A stretch of DNA of 64,000 nt from NCBI GenBank assembly GCA_037138755.1, contig JBAXHT010000001.1, positions 1,521,805 through 1,585,804 on the forward strand. Reading direction: 5' to 3'. Made by a program: the position numbers and the translations under genes. Source of the DNA: Armatimonadota bacterium. GTDB taxonomy: Bacteria > Armatimonadota > Fimbriimonadia > Fimbriimonadales > Fimbriimonadaceae. The stretch's first letter is position 1; each line of letters starts with the position of its first letter. This document shows, piece after piece, positions 1 through 8,983 of the stretch. The notes beneath the pieces are model-generated. The model was not told where the DNA came from. It searched no databases and worked only from the letters and a program-made list of their open reading frames with translations.

Positions 1-2
1 AC

Positions 3-509
3 GCGATTGCGACAACGAAGTTCCAATGGCTACAAACCGAATCCACCACAACCGCCACCCGAACCGGGAACGGCACCGATAATGTCGTGGTTTTTGAATC
101 TGATAAAGCAATCAGCATCGCTGGATTTGTTGGCGGAAAGTCGGTCAAAACAAAGTACGGAACGTTCAAGTTCGCCAACACGCCTACGAACTTTGCGTCC
201 CTCATGCTCACCCCTCTGGATGGAAACGCTCTCAAAGTTTCTAAGCGAGTGTTGCTCACGGTCGTCGGTCGAGTTGAGAATCAGAACATGGGCTGGAACG
301 CGGCTCGCGATTCGGTCAGCGATCAATGGGGAACGGCACCGAGTTCGGCTGAAGTCATTCCGGTCACTGTGACACTCGCCGCCAGCACACCCGTCAAAGT
401 CAGTAGTCTCGATAGCACCGGAAAGCCAAAGAAGGCTCTTTCCTTCAGCAACAAGAGCTTCGAAATCAACCTCTCCAGCCGGTCCGCTTGGTACGAGATC
501 ACTCAATAA
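3..509 (+). CDS. C-terminal part of a secreted beta-sandwich protein, cut by the window start
   Basis: An open frame runs in from the left edge without a start and stops at 507-509. The visible 168 residues are Ser/Thr-rich and beta-strand-like, with the stretch VVGRVENQNMGWN about two thirds in. Such tails occur at the C-terminus of large secreted glycoside hydrolases, but no catalytic motif is visible here. The stop lies 7 nt before the sialate O-acetylesterase start, so the two are probably co-transcribed. Function of the missing N-terminal part is unknown; the hydrolase link is inference from context. Confidence 0.6.
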   Translation, partial: AIATTKFQWLQTESTTTATRTGNGTDNVVVFESDKAISIAGFVGGKSVKTKYGTFKFANTPTNFASLMLTPLDGNALKVSKRVLLTVVGRVENQNMGWNAARDSVSDQWGTAPSSAEVIPVTVTLAASTPVKVSSLDSTGKPKKALSFSNKSFEINLSSRSAWYEITQ

Positions 510-516
510 TCCGCCC

Positions 517-2385
517 ATGATCCCTCCTGTCCTTCTTCAGCAAATTCAGCTCCCGTTCATTGCGCCGTGCTTTAGCTCGCACATGGTGTTACAGCGCGAC
601 AAGCCCAACAACATCTGGGGTTGGAGTTCGCCAGGGTCGCAGATTCGAGTCTCCATCGGAGGCTCGCGGGCGACGGCAACGACTGATGCCACCGGGAAGT
701 GGATCGCCCAAATCAAGCCTCCAAAGGCCGGTGGCCCTTACAAGTTGACCATCGAGGGACTCCAGAAGGTCGAACTCGATGACATCCTCGTCGGCGATGT
801 CTGGATCTGCTCGGGTCAATCGAACATGGAGATGGGGATCTCCATGGCAAAGGATGCAAAGAACGAAATTGCCGCAGCGACCGACTCCCATATCCGGATT
901 TTCATGGGCACCAAAACAACCTCGTTGAAGCCTGCCAGCACCAATGAAGGAACTTGGGCAGTCTGCTCCCCCGAAACCGTAGCAAAGGGCGGCTGGGGCG
1001 GATTTTCCGCGGTTGGCTACTACTTCGGCCGACATCTTCGGGCCAAAGTCGGGGTGCCAATCGGACTGATCCAAACCGCATGGGGCGGCTCCGCTGCCGA
1101 AGCCTGGACCAGTAGCGCCGGATTGGCTCCCGTCAAAGACTTCGACGACCAAGTCGCCCAAGCGCGAATCCAATCAATTGGTTCTGCGTCTTCAACCCAC
1201 GACCTGATCGAAAAGTGGGTGACTCAGAACTCACCCATGCCAGCAGGAGCCGGTAACAAAACCGTCAAACTTCCCGGAACCACCCGCCAAATGGGCCAAG
1301 ACGGCAAACGCCGAGTCTATTGGTTCCATCGAACCCTCAACCTCACCAAAGACCAAATCAGTCAACCCTGGCTCACCGTTGGTTCTGTCGAAGGTGCCGA
1401 CGCCCTCTACATCAACGGCAAACGCGTGATGGCGGGCAACAGTATCCTGATCTGGCAAGCCGCCCAAATGCCCGCCGGAGTCCTGAGAGAGGGCGAAAAT
1501 GATCTCTGGTTCCGTCTCGTCGACCTCAACGGAAACGGAGGGGTCACCAACCCACAGTTTAACATGGACTTTGGTGGCGGAAACCGCGTCGAACTCGGCG
1601 GCCAATGGGAGATCTACCCGGGTGCCGAACTCGACAAGCTCCCCAAGTTCCCGCCAATGATCGAAGGCAACCCCAACTGGCCAACCGTCCTCCACAACGC
1701 GATGCTCCGGCCCTTCCAGCCGATGGCAATCAAAGGTGCCATCTGGTACCAAGGCGAAACCAACGTCGGCCGAGGTGAGCAATACTCCCGCCTCCTACCC
1801 GCCCTCATCACCGATTGGCGCAAAGGCTTCGCCCAAGGCGACTTTCCATTCCTCGTCGTCCAGCTCGCCAACTACGGCCGCAAACATGATCAACCAAGCG
1901 AAAGCGGCTGGAGCGAACTCCAAGAAGCCCAAGCCACCGCCGTCACTCGAGTAAAGAACGCTGCGCTCGTCTGCACGGTCGACATCGGAATGGGTAACGA
2001 CATCCACCCCACTAACAAGCAGGACGTCGGCCTCCGCTTGGGACTCCAAGCCGAGCGAATTGGCTACGGACGAAACCTTGTTTCGAGCGGCCCAACCGTA
2101 AAGGGTATCGACCTCAAGGGCAATGAGATCGTCGTGAAGTTCGATAATGTCGGTAGCGGACTCATGGCAAAGGGAAGCCTCAACAAGTGCTTCGCCATCA
2201 TGGGCTCAAGCGGAAAATGGGTTTGGGCCGATGCCCGAATCGAAGGAGCGAGCGTCGTTGTGAGCGCGAAGGGGGTCATCGCCCCGATGTACCTACGCTA
2301 TGCTTGGGATGAAGATCCGAACGCACCTCTGTACAACAAAGAAGGGTTGCCTGCCGTTCCCTTCAGAATTGATCCTCCAAAGTGA
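517..2385 (+). CDS. Sialate O-acetylesterase / SGNH carbohydrate esterase
   Basis: This 622-residue protein is predicted to remove O-acetyl groups from sugars. The nucleophile block GQSNME carries Ser102, a second conserved block IWYQGETN follows at 409-416, and the Asp/His pair D495 and H497 lies in NDIHP. The N-terminal segment SSHMVLQRDKPNNIWGW (residues 20-36) is the usual family opening. A galactose-binding-like insert (about 245-370) sits between the halves, as in longer family members. No clear signal peptide is present from this ATG. Acetylated sialic acid is the name-giving substrate; in an environmental bacterium acetylated plant polysaccharide is as likely. Confidence 0.85.
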   Translation: MIPPVLLQQIQLPFIAPCFSSHMVLQRDKPNNIWGWSSPGSQIRVSIGGSRATATTDATGKWIAQIKPPKAGGPYKLTIEGLQKVELDDILVGDVWICSGQSNMEMGISMAKDAKNEIAAATDSHIRIFMGTKTTSLKPASTNEGTWAVCSPETVAKGGWGGFSAVGYYFGRHLRAKVGVPIGLIQTAWGGSAAEAWTSSAGLAPVKDFDDQVAQARIQSIGSASSTHDLIEKWVTQNSPMPAGAGNKTVKLPGTTRQMGQDGKRRVYWFHRTLNLTKDQISQPWLTVGSVEGADALYINGKRVMAGNSILIWQAAQMPAGVLREGENDLWFRLVDLNGNGGVTNPQFNMDFGGGNRVELGGQWEIYPGAELDKLPKFPPMIEGNPNWPTVLHNAMLRPFQPMAIKGAIWYQGETNVGRGEQYSRLLPALITDWRKGFAQGDFPFLVVQLANYGRKHDQPSESGWSELQEAQATAVTRVKNAALVCTVDIGMGNDIHPTNKQDVGLRLGLQAERIGYGRNLVSSGPTVKGIDLKGNEIVVKFDNVGSGLMAKGSLNKCFAIMGSSGKWVWADARIEGASVVVSAKGVIAPMYLRYAWDEDPNAPLYNKEGLPAVPFRIDPPK

Positions 2386-2390
2386 GAGTT

Positions 2391-2419
2391 GTTGTGCCCC
2401 GAACGCATCGGGGCACAAC
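2391..2419. terminator. Bidirectional hairpin between convergent genes
   Basis: A perfect 12-bp stem (2391-2402 with 2408-2419) and a 5-nt ACGCA loop lies between the convergent esterase and dehydrogenase genes. There is no strong T-run on either side, so termination efficiency is uncertain. Confidence 0.65.
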
Positions 2420-2424
2420 CGAAC

Positions 2425-3912
2425 TTACGGAGCAGGAACGATCCGGACAATCTTGTCTGGGCCGTTCAGTGCGACGTAAATCACTCCATCCGGAGCAGTT
2501 GCGATATCTCGCACTCGTCCCATTCCGATCAGAAGTCCTTCCCGCTCGACGAGTTCGCCGTTCTTCGTCCGGATCCGATCAACGTTGTTTCCGCTCAGCC
2601 CGCCTGCGATCAGATCGCCTTTCCATTTAGGGAACGCCGCTCCACGTGCAACATCAAGGCCGGAAGCTCCGATCGAGGGTAGCCAGCGGAAAACTGGCAT
2701 CTTGTACTTCTCGCCTGGCCCGTTCCAAGGCACCCACTCTGCTGAGTCGTTGTAGTTAATGCTGAACGCCACTTTGCTCCAACCGTAGTTGTCTCCCTTG
2801 GTGCAGTCGTTCAGTTCGTCGCCTCCACGGGGACCGTGTTCGGTGTCCCAGATTCGGCCATCCAATCCAATGGTCAAGCCCTGAGGGTTGCGATGCCCGT
2901 AACTCCAGACCTTTTCTGCGACGACTCCCTTCCCAACGAATGGGTTGTCCTTGGGAACCGATCCATCCTCGTTCAGCCGATAGATCTTGCCATTAGGGAT
3001 GTTCAGGTCCTGCGCAGTGTTGCCGCCTCCACGCTCTCCCTGCGAGATAAATATGTGGCCTTTCCCATCGAACGCCAGCTTGCAACCATAGTGAACGCCC
3101 GAACCGTTGTAAAACTCCTGGCCGACCTGATAAATCGTTTGCTGCGAGCCCCACTCAGCATTGTCGCCGTTCCACGTTAGCTTGCCTCGGACGACCTTGG
3201 TCATGGCTGCTCGCGAACCATCGGCTTTGGGCTCCGAATAGCTGATATAAACCCAGCCGTTTGTCGCGTACTGCGGGTGAACGGCGACTTCCATCTGACC
3301 GCCTTGGCCGAGTTCGAGCACCTTCGGAAGCCCCATAATCTCGCCAACTTTCTGGCCGCCTTTATAGATAATGATTCCTCCAGGGCGGTTAGTAACCAAC
3401 ATGCGACCATCCGGAAGCCAGTCAATCGACCAAGGCACTTTGAGTCCTTGGTTTTGATCAACGACAGTTTCGACGCGATAGTTGTGCAACTTGGAGTTGA
3501 AAACATCGCCCGTCTTCTTTGGCTGGCCCATCTGCCACTTCAGAGCCTTGCCCTGAAGTTCTCGAATGTGAACCACCAGTCCCCAAACTTCTTGATCCGT
3601 CAACGTCTCGCCCATCGACTCCATTCCGGTGCCGGGGACCCCGTTACGGGTCGCGTCGAAGAATGCTCGGTCGTGCTTCTGATCAAACTTTTCAGGTGTC
3701 AAAAGAGTTTGGGTTCCTCCCCCACCGCCTTCGCCATTTTCTCCATGACACTTCGCGCAATAGTCGTTGTAGAGCTTGGTGACGTTTGTTCGACGCTGCT
3801 GGGGCTGCTTCTTGTTGGGCTCGTACGGAGCTTCCTTCTTCCCTGCAGCAATCGTAGTGCATCCGACCACAAGACCGGACGCTGCGAGAGCTAATTGAAA
3901 CAGTTTTGTCAT
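2425..3912 (-). CDS. PQQ-dependent sugar dehydrogenase with N-terminal cytochrome c domain, lipoprotein
   Basis: The start at 3912 is preferred over the longer frame from 3957 because it gives a typical lipoprotein signal with LVVGC (Cys18) and lies 10 nt after the upstream stop. A cytochrome c domain follows, with CAKCH (C52, C55, H56). The rest matches the soluble glucose/sorbosone dehydrogenase beta-propeller (Gdh-B/YliI type), with the blocks HYGCKLAFD and EHGPRGGDELN. It should oxidise an aldose in the periplasm using PQQ and Ca2+, with the fused heme taking electrons. It is the last gene of a three-gene minus-strand group with a glycoside hydrolase and an oxidoreductase. Substrate unknown. 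Confidence 0.85.
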   Translation of the reverse strand: MTKLFQLALAASGLVVGCTTIAAGKKEAPYEPNKKQPQQRRTNVTKLYNDYCAKCHGENGEGGGGGTQTLLTPEKFDQKHDRAFFDATRNGVPGTGMESMGETLTDQEVWGLVVHIRELQGKALKWQMGQPKKTGDVFNSKLHNYRVETVVDQNQGLKVPWSIDWLPDGRMLVTNRPGGIIIYKGGQKVGEIMGLPKVLELGQGGQMEVAVHPQYATNGWVYISYSEPKADGSRAAMTKVVRGKLTWNGDNAEWGSQQTIYQVGQEFYNGSGVHYGCKLAFDGKGHIFISQGERGGGNTAQDLNIPNGKIYRLNEDGSVPKDNPFVGKGVVAEKVWSYGHRNPQGLTIGLDGRIWDTEHGPRGGDELNDCTKGDNYGWSKVAFSINYNDSAEWVPWNGPGEKYKMPVFRWLPSIGASGLDVARGAAFPKWKGDLIAGGLSGNNVDRIRTKNGELVEREGLLIGMGRVRDIATAPDGVIYVALNGPDKIVRIVPAP

Positions 3913-3922
3913 GTCAGTGGTT

Positions 3923-5842
3923 TTACCTAGCTCTACGGGTGAGGACGACCAGAACATCCGCAGTTAAGTTGTCAATTTTCATTGCGCCGCCCTTGATCGT
4001 GGTCGTGGTGTTGAACTCTCGGTCGCCGCTCATGTCGAAGATCTTAGTGTCGTAGACTCCATCCTTCCACTTTGCGTACTTGATCGTGCAGGTTGCTGTG
4101 TTGCCATTGCCGACCGCTGAATTGATCCGGATAACAGATTTGTCGCCGTTTGAGGCGAGCAATGCGCTGCTGACAGGCATGATTCCGGGGATATCGATGC
4201 TTCGAACCCGGAACCAATCGGGGCCGTTGTTTTCGATTCGCAGGAGATGCTGACCAGCGGTGTAGGGAACCCGGATTGATTCGGCCTTGTTGCCTTGCCC
4301 TTTCCACTCTTTGGAAAAGACCTCTTTTCCATCGAGGAAAACCTGAGCTTTGGAGCCGCCAGTCGCGAACTCGGCGAGGTTGATACTCGCCTCGCCAGGC
4401 TGCTCGGCAGTGAATTTTATCGAGACTGGCTCGGGCTGCATTTCGCGATGCCCGGTGCCTTGGAAGTAGCCGGAAAGTAGTCCGACCTTCTCAGCGTCCG
4501 CAGGGAGGTCGAAAGACATCACGTCGCTCTTCCCCCAACCGCGACCAGGAATTAGCTGAAGGGTTGCTCCTTTGGGCGAATTGACGGCGATCTTTTGGCG
4601 TTGGAAGGTCATCGGATCGCCGAGTAAACTTAGTACATCGATGGACCGCTTGTATTCCCCGTACATCCCCGGCTTACTCATCTGATCCCAGTACCAGAAT
4701 TGCGCCGCTCCCGAGTGTCCCGCGAAGAATGCGCCCCAAATGCCGTCCCGAATGGCCAAGCGATCCGAGTTACCCGAGTCTCCCCAGCCGATTTCTCCGA
4801 AGAACAGCGGCGATTTAGGATCGGGAGGTGTCCCCAAAATTAATCCGGAGATGCTGGATGGATATCCATGACCCTGCTTAAAATCCATCTTTGACCAGAT
4901 GGATTGACCAAGTTCGCTACTAGTGGTTATCAGGTGTCGGTAGGGATCGAGTGATCGGATGTAGGCCCCCATTTCGTCGTGCCATTTTGCCACCGTCTTC
5001 CAGTCGGCCCCTTTCCTTATTGCCTCTACAAACTGGACTTCATTGAAGAGTTCCCACGCCATGATTGATGGCGAAGAACCCCAACGGGCGATCGCGTATC
5101 GAACGAAGTTCTTCTCTCGTTTGATAGCTTCTGGATGTGTGAAGAATTCGGTTGCGGTATTCAGAAAGCCGCCGTTTTTCTTGTTCCAAGGGTGGTCATT
5201 CCAGTTGGGATTGACGTCCGTGCTGACTTGACCGTGATGAAACAGGACGAATTGGAATTTGAGTCCGTTCTTTTCAGCTCCTTCGACGGTTTCATCGAGG
5301 CGTTTGAGAACTTCCGGTGAGAACTCGCCATCTTTGGGTTTAGGAAAGCTCGTCGGCCAGTACGGATTTCGGTTGTCCCAGTGGCAAGCCCAGATTCGGG
5401 TCCAATTGAGGCCGTTTGCCTGCATCAGGTCCATCTGCTCGCGGAACTTGTACTGCCCACCCTGCCATGCGAGGTTATGCCCAATCGGCCAATAGGATTG
5501 GCCCTTCTTTCCATCGGTGAGCCAGAATTTGGTTCCCTGTTTGTAGACAAACCCGCTTGTCGTCTGAGCGGCCCTGACCGTGATTTCTGAGCCTTGGCGG
5601 GTGCCGTTGCGATAGAAAAAGCCTTTGTAGTTTCCTGCTGCTGGGAACACTGGTTTCGCCTTCCAATTCCCGGCGTCGTAGTATGCGGGGAACGATACGG
5701 TCCTGCCTTTTACCGTTACCAGGAACACGACATCGTTGTCCTTCGCATCGTAAGGATTCCCCGTCATTGGAATACCTTTTCCGATGACTGGGGCCGAGGA
5801 GTAGGCAACCTGAGGTGGAGCGATATAACCGTCTATCAACAC
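3923..5842 (-). CDS. DUF5060-containing GH5-like glycoside hydrolase
   Basis: A 639-residue protein with an N-terminal DUF5060-like beta domain (about 15-95), a TIM-barrel (about 110-420) and C-terminal beta-sandwich domains. Candidate catalytic acids are E268 in WELFNE (acid/base) and E350 in FFGEIGWG (nucleophile), spaced as in clan GH-A. The start is GTG at 5842; an in-frame stop four codons upstream rules out a longer N-terminus. The best SD-like string is about 18 nt away, which is poor. The protein therefore lacks a signal peptide, unusual for this family. It likely cleaves a beta-linked polysaccharide such as mannan or glucan; specificity cannot be read from sequence. Confidence 0.75.
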   Translation of the reverse strand: MLIDGYIAPPQVAYSSAPVIGKGIPMTGNPYDAKDNDVVFLVTVKGRTVSFPAYYDAGNWKAKPVFPAAGNYKGFFYRNGTRQGSEITVRAAQTTSGFVYKQGTKFWLTDGKKGQSYWPIGHNLAWQGGQYKFREQMDLMQANGLNWTRIWACHWDNRNPYWPTSFPKPKDGEFSPEVLKRLDETVEGAEKNGLKFQFVLFHHGQVSTDVNPNWNDHPWNKKNGGFLNTATEFFTHPEAIKREKNFVRYAIARWGSSPSIMAWELFNEVQFVEAIRKGADWKTVAKWHDEMGAYIRSLDPYRHLITTSSELGQSIWSKMDFKQGHGYPSSISGLILGTPPDPKSPLFFGEIGWGDSGNSDRLAIRDGIWGAFFAGHSGAAQFWYWDQMSKPGMYGEYKRSIDVLSLLGDPMTFQRQKIAVNSPKGATLQLIPGRGWGKSDVMSFDLPADAEKVGLLSGYFQGTGHREMQPEPVSIKFTAEQPGEASINLAEFATGGSKAQVFLDGKEVFSKEWKGQGNKAESIRVPYTAGQHLLRIENNGPDWFRVRSIDIPGIMPVSSALLASNGDKSVIRINSAVGNGNTATCTIKYAKWKDGVYDTKIFDMSGDREFNTTTTIKGGAMKIDNLTADVLVVLTRRAR

Positions 5843-5864
5843 GATAGAGCTATCTTATCTCACC

Positions 5865-6854
5865 TCAGTGCCAAGAGGATGAGATATCGACCCATTTGTC
5901 TTGCTCTGCACCTTGATAAATCGCCGACATCACGACATCTCGATTCGTCGCCTCCCGAGGCGTAACGAGATCAGCGGGCTTTCCTTCGAGGGCATCGAGC
6001 CAGCCGTTGAATCCAGCGGGCTTGGCGGGTTCTAAACTCTCGTAAACCGCAAGCTTGCCGTCTTCACCTGCAACCTTCAACTCAGCACCAAGCGTCGCGT
6101 AGCCCTTCGTTCCCATGACCATCAACCGGTAAGGGTCGGCGACATCGTTCCAACCTGCAGCCATGGTGCCGATAATGCCGTTGGTGAACTTGAGCATCGC
6201 TTCTCCGAGCTCTTCGCACCCTTCGTACCGGGCTGTGCCGTTCGAGAATGCTCCAGTAACAGATCGAATAGGCCCAAACATCCAAAGGACGAGATCGAGG
6301 ACGTGGGTTCCCAAGTCACCGAAAGCTCCGACTCCGGCACGGGATTTATCCGCCATCCATCGCCAGTCTGTGTCAAACCATCCGCCAAGCGCGCCGGAGT
6401 GGCAGTTGCTGGCCCGGACACGGGTGATGGTTCCAAAGTGCCCTTCGTCAACCAGTTTCTTCAGCGTCTGCACCCCAGCACCACCTCGCGAGAAGTAGCC
6501 GGTGGAAAACATGTTTCTGTTCTCTGTCAGTACTTTCAATAACTCTTTAGACTGAGCCGCATCAAAGCCAACTGGCTTTTCGATAAAGATGGGCTTGCCC
6601 GTTTTGGCCAGCGCAGAAACGATCTCCAAGTGGTGGACTGTTTCACTGGTCACGACGTAACCAGTTACGGCGTCGTTCCCGGCTAACTCGGCAAGTGACT
6701 GAACCGGCCCCTTCAAGTTCTCGGCGTTCTTCTTCGCCCGTTCGGAGTCATGATCATAAACTCCTGCACACTCGATTCCTCGCTTCAGGACCTCGCCTGA
6801 GAAACCTGGGGTGTGAATGTGGCCAACTCCGGCCCAGCCTAATTTGATGCTCAT
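5865..6854 (-). CDS. Gfo/Idh/MocA family NAD(P)-dependent oxidoreductase
   Basis: The 329-residue protein begins with a Rossmann fold (SIKLGWAGVGHIHTPGF, residues 2-18) and carries the family signature EKPVGFD at 92-98. DLGTHVLDLVLWM in the second half fits the substrate-binding domain. Family members oxidise or epimerise sugars and cyclitols in the cytoplasm. It is the first gene of the group with the glycoside hydrolase and PQQ dehydrogenase (22 nt to the next start), which suggests handling of the released sugar. Substrate unknown. Confidence 0.85.
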   Translation of the reverse strand: MSIKLGWAGVGHIHTPGFSGEVLKRGIECAGVYDHDSERAKKNAENLKGPVQSLAELAGNDAVTGYVVTSETVHHLEIVSALAKTGKPIFIEKPVGFDAAQSKELLKVLTENRNMFSTGYFSRGGAGVQTLKKLVDEGHFGTITRVRASNCHSGALGGWFDTDWRWMADKSRAGVGAFGDLGTHVLDLVLWMFGPIRSVTGAFSNGTARYEGCEELGEAMLKFTNGIIGTMAAGWNDVADPYRLMVMGTKGYATLGAELKVAGEDGKLAVYESLEPAKPAGFNGWLDALEGKPADLVTPREATNRDVVMSAIYQGAEQDKWVDISSSWH

Positions 6855-6923
6855 CGACGGAGAGTTTATCCAGTGAGAAGCTTAGAGTTCTGGGCGATTT
6901 GGCAAAAACGGAAGGAGATGCAT

Positions 6924-6962
6924 GGCACCCCTCTCCCAGTGTTTAGACGGGAGAGGGGTGCC
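6924..6962. repeat. Perfect 14-bp hairpin downstream of the aminopeptidase gene
   Basis: Arms at 6924-6937 and 6949-6962 pair perfectly with an 11-nt loop. It lies just past the aminopeptidase stop and could end that transcript, but no T-run follows directly; a T5 tract on the minus strand lies about 20 nt further on. Its CCCCTCTCCC arm recurs in another intergenic element at 29627-29637, so it may be a dispersed repeat. Confidence 0.6.
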
Positions 6963-6967
6963 AGGGA

Positions 6968-8086
6968 TCAGAAGTTGTCTGGATTCAGGCCCTTCAGCTC
7001 ATCCAGCACAAAAAGACCATCCTTTCGGATGAGCACGTCGTCGAACCAGATCTCACCGCCGCCGTACTCCGGACGTTGGATGCAGACGATGTCCCAGTGA
7101 ATCGAGCTGACGTTCCCGTTTCCTCCGGGCGGGTCGTAGGCGTTGCCGGGGGTGAGGTGGAAGGAGCCGGCGATTTTCTCGTCAAAGAGAGTGTCCTTCA
7201 TGGGTTCGAGAACATAGGGATTGAAGCCGATGGCCCATTCTCCGAAGCAACGCGCTCCTTCATCGGTATCCAGAATTTCGTTGAGCTTGGCGGTGTTTGC
7301 TCCGGCGGTTGCTTCAACAATGCGGCCGTTCTCGACACGGAAAAAGATGTCCTTGAACTCGGTTCCTTGGTAGAGCGAGACTGTGTTGTACTGAACCGTT
7401 CCGTTCATAGAGCCTTGGACGGGGGCAGTGAAGCACTCACCATCGGGGATATTCGCTTCGCCAGCGCATCCGACGGCGCCGATGCCTTTGATGCTGAACG
7501 AGAGGTCGGTTCCAGGGCCAATGATCCGAACCCGATCCGTTCGAGCCATCAATTCTTCGAGCGGCTTGGTCGCTGCCGCCATTTTTGCGTAATCCAATGT
7601 GCACACATCGAAGTAAAACTTCTCGAACGCCGGTGTGCTCATGCTGGCCTGTTGAGCCATTCCGGGAGTCGGCCATCGGAGGGCGACCCACTTGGTATTC
7701 GGAACCCGGACTCCGAAGACGACCGGCGTCGTGTATTCCTTCTGCCACATCTTCATAATATCGCCGGGGACGTCGGCGGTTTCAGCGTAGTTATGAGTTC
7801 CCCGCAACGCGATGTAAGCCGTCATCTGCTCCATCTCGTACTTTTCGATCGTGGCAATGGTCTTCGCATTAGCCTCGGTCATGCCGTGCAAAAGCTGACG
7901 CTTGACCAGATTGCTTTCAAGCCGAACCGCGACCTTGGCTCCGCGGGATTGAGCAACTCGGACGATTTCGGCGACGGCCTCCTCGGGAATATCAAATGCG
8001 TGGACGAGGACAGAGTCGTCTGAGTTAAGCCGTGTTGAGTGGTCACAGAGCAACTCGGCGAGGCGTGTGATACGCGGGTCAAGCAT
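6968..8086 (-). CDS. M29-family aminopeptidase (AmpS/thermophilic metallopeptidase type)
   Basis: A 372-residue cytoplasmic peptidase of the usual M29 length. The N-terminal half matches the family (HSTRLNSDDSVLVHA), and the C-terminal GNVSSIHWDIV with GGGEIWFDD is the characteristic end containing metal ligands. It should release N-terminal residues from peptides using two metal ions (Zn or Co). It is a single-gene unit: a terminator of the next minus gene lies upstream and a hairpin lies downstream. Confidence 0.88.
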   Translation of the reverse strand: MLDPRITRLAELLCDHSTRLNSDDSVLVHAFDIPEEAVAEIVRVAQSRGAKVAVRLESNLVKRQLLHGMTEANAKTIATIEKYEMEQMTAYIALRGTHNYAETADVPGDIMKMWQKEYTTPVVFGVRVPNTKWVALRWPTPGMAQQASMSTPAFEKFYFDVCTLDYAKMAAATKPLEELMARTDRVRIIGPGTDLSFSIKGIGAVGCAGEANIPDGECFTAPVQGSMNGTVQYNTVSLYQGTEFKDIFFRVENGRIVEATAGANTAKLNEILDTDEGARCFGEWAIGFNPYVLEPMKDTLFDEKIAGSFHLTPGNAYDPPGGNGNVSSIHWDIVCIQRPEYGGGEIWFDDVLIRKDGLFVLDELKGLNPDNF

Positions 8087-8109
8087 GGCACTAGGTTACC
8101 GCGCCACGC

Positions 8110-8145
8110 AAAAAGCCCCGAACCTGGGTACCCAGGAATCGGGGC
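8110..8145 (-). terminator. Rho-independent terminator of the small lipoprotein gene
   Basis: The outer stem 8115-8121 with 8139-8145 encloses an inner palindrome (8123-8136). On the minus strand it is followed by T5 (8114-8110). It lies 9 nt after the stop of the lipoprotein gene. Confidence 0.8.
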
Positions 8146-8153
8146 CGAAGTGG

Positions 8154-8375
8154 TTACTTCTTGTCGGTGTCGGCTGGGGCGTTGGTTGCCGGAGCAGCTG
8201 CCGAGCTACCCGCATCCGGAGCAGCAGCTTCGGGAGCTGCAGAGTTTGCCATCGGCTTCTCAGCCGGTGGGACGTTTGTTGCGGTGTCAGTGTTGCCTTC
8301 GGCAGCCTGACCACAACCGGTGACGAGAGCGCCAGCTACGAGACTGGCGGCGATGAGCAGCATGTATTTTTTCAT
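8154..8375 (-). CDS. Small Ala/Pro-rich lipoprotein
   Basis: A 73-residue protein with a signal peptide ending in the lipobox VTGC (Cys21), then a low-complexity tail rich in Ala, Pro, Asn and Asp (APEAAAPDAGSSAAAP). It should be anchored to a membrane by its acylated cysteine. No catalytic or fold signature is visible. It has its own terminator and an ATG behind a purine-rich stretch, so it is probably a real single-gene unit. Function unknown. Confidence 0.7.
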   Translation of the reverse strand: MKKYMLLIAASLVAGALVTGCGQAAEGNTDTATNVPPAEKPMANSAAPEAAAPDAGSSAAAPATNAPADTDKK

Positions 8376-8468
8376 GTTTCTCCTGGATTTTCTAGATTGG
8401 CAACCGGGGCTCTTGAACCCAGTTCCACACCTAGTAACGGAGACGGCGGCGATTCGGTTTCCGTTTTT

Positions 8469-8975
8469 TTAGCCGCCGCCAAATCCGCTAAACATATCGA
8501 GGGCACTGACATCAACCCGAACGTCCGATACGCGCCAAGCCTTCTTCGGGAAAATCAGATACTCGTAGGTGTCTTCTCGCTTTAGGGTGATGGTGACGTT
8601 TTTGAGCTCAACGCTTTGGTTCATGCCGAGCATGCTCACCGACATTGTCGCTGGAGTTTCGATGCGTGCCTCGTCGCCGAAGACCTGGGGTTCAAGTGAC
8701 TTGAACTCAACGTCAGGCTTGAGCTTCTTGATGTAGTCAGCAATCTGTCCCTTTGCACCCGGCGAACCTTCGCCGTTCACAGTCAGGCTCGCGCTCAGTT
8801 TTTCGAGAACGCCTCCTGGGCGGCCCTCCTTGCTTGCCTTGAGACCATCTTTAACAGCTTCGACGATCAGCGTTTTGTCATCAACTTTGGTGAGGAGTCC
8901 GAGGGCAATTTTCCCCCCGACCAAGAGCGCAACAACTCCGCCAGTTACCGCCAAGATCTTTCCGCCGCGAGCCAT
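8469..8975 (-). CDS. Membrane-anchored protein with a possible NTF2-like domain
   Basis: A 168-residue protein with one N-terminal transmembrane segment (about 8-28, AVTGGVVALLVGGKIALGLL) and a soluble alpha/beta part ending in Gly residues. The pattern of long helices followed by strands (EARIETPATMSVSML, VTITLKREDTYEYLIF) resembles NTF2-like folds, but this is a weak impression. It is 8 nt downstream of ribF and likely co-transcribed. Function unknown. Confidence 0.6.
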   Translation of the reverse strand: MARGGKILAVTGGVVALLVGGKIALGLLTKVDDKTLIVEAVKDGLKASKEGRPGGVLEKLSASLTVNGEGSPGAKGQIADYIKKLKPDVEFKSLEPQVFGDEARIETPATMSVSMLGMNQSVELKNVTITLKREDTYEYLIFPKKAWRVSDVRVDVSALDMFSGFGGG

Positions 8976-8983
8976 GTCTTAGG

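Noticed and set aside
7076-8023. A 315-codon plus-strand frame over the aminopeptidase gene
   Set aside because: The minus-strand product matches M29 over its whole length; the plus frame has no motif.
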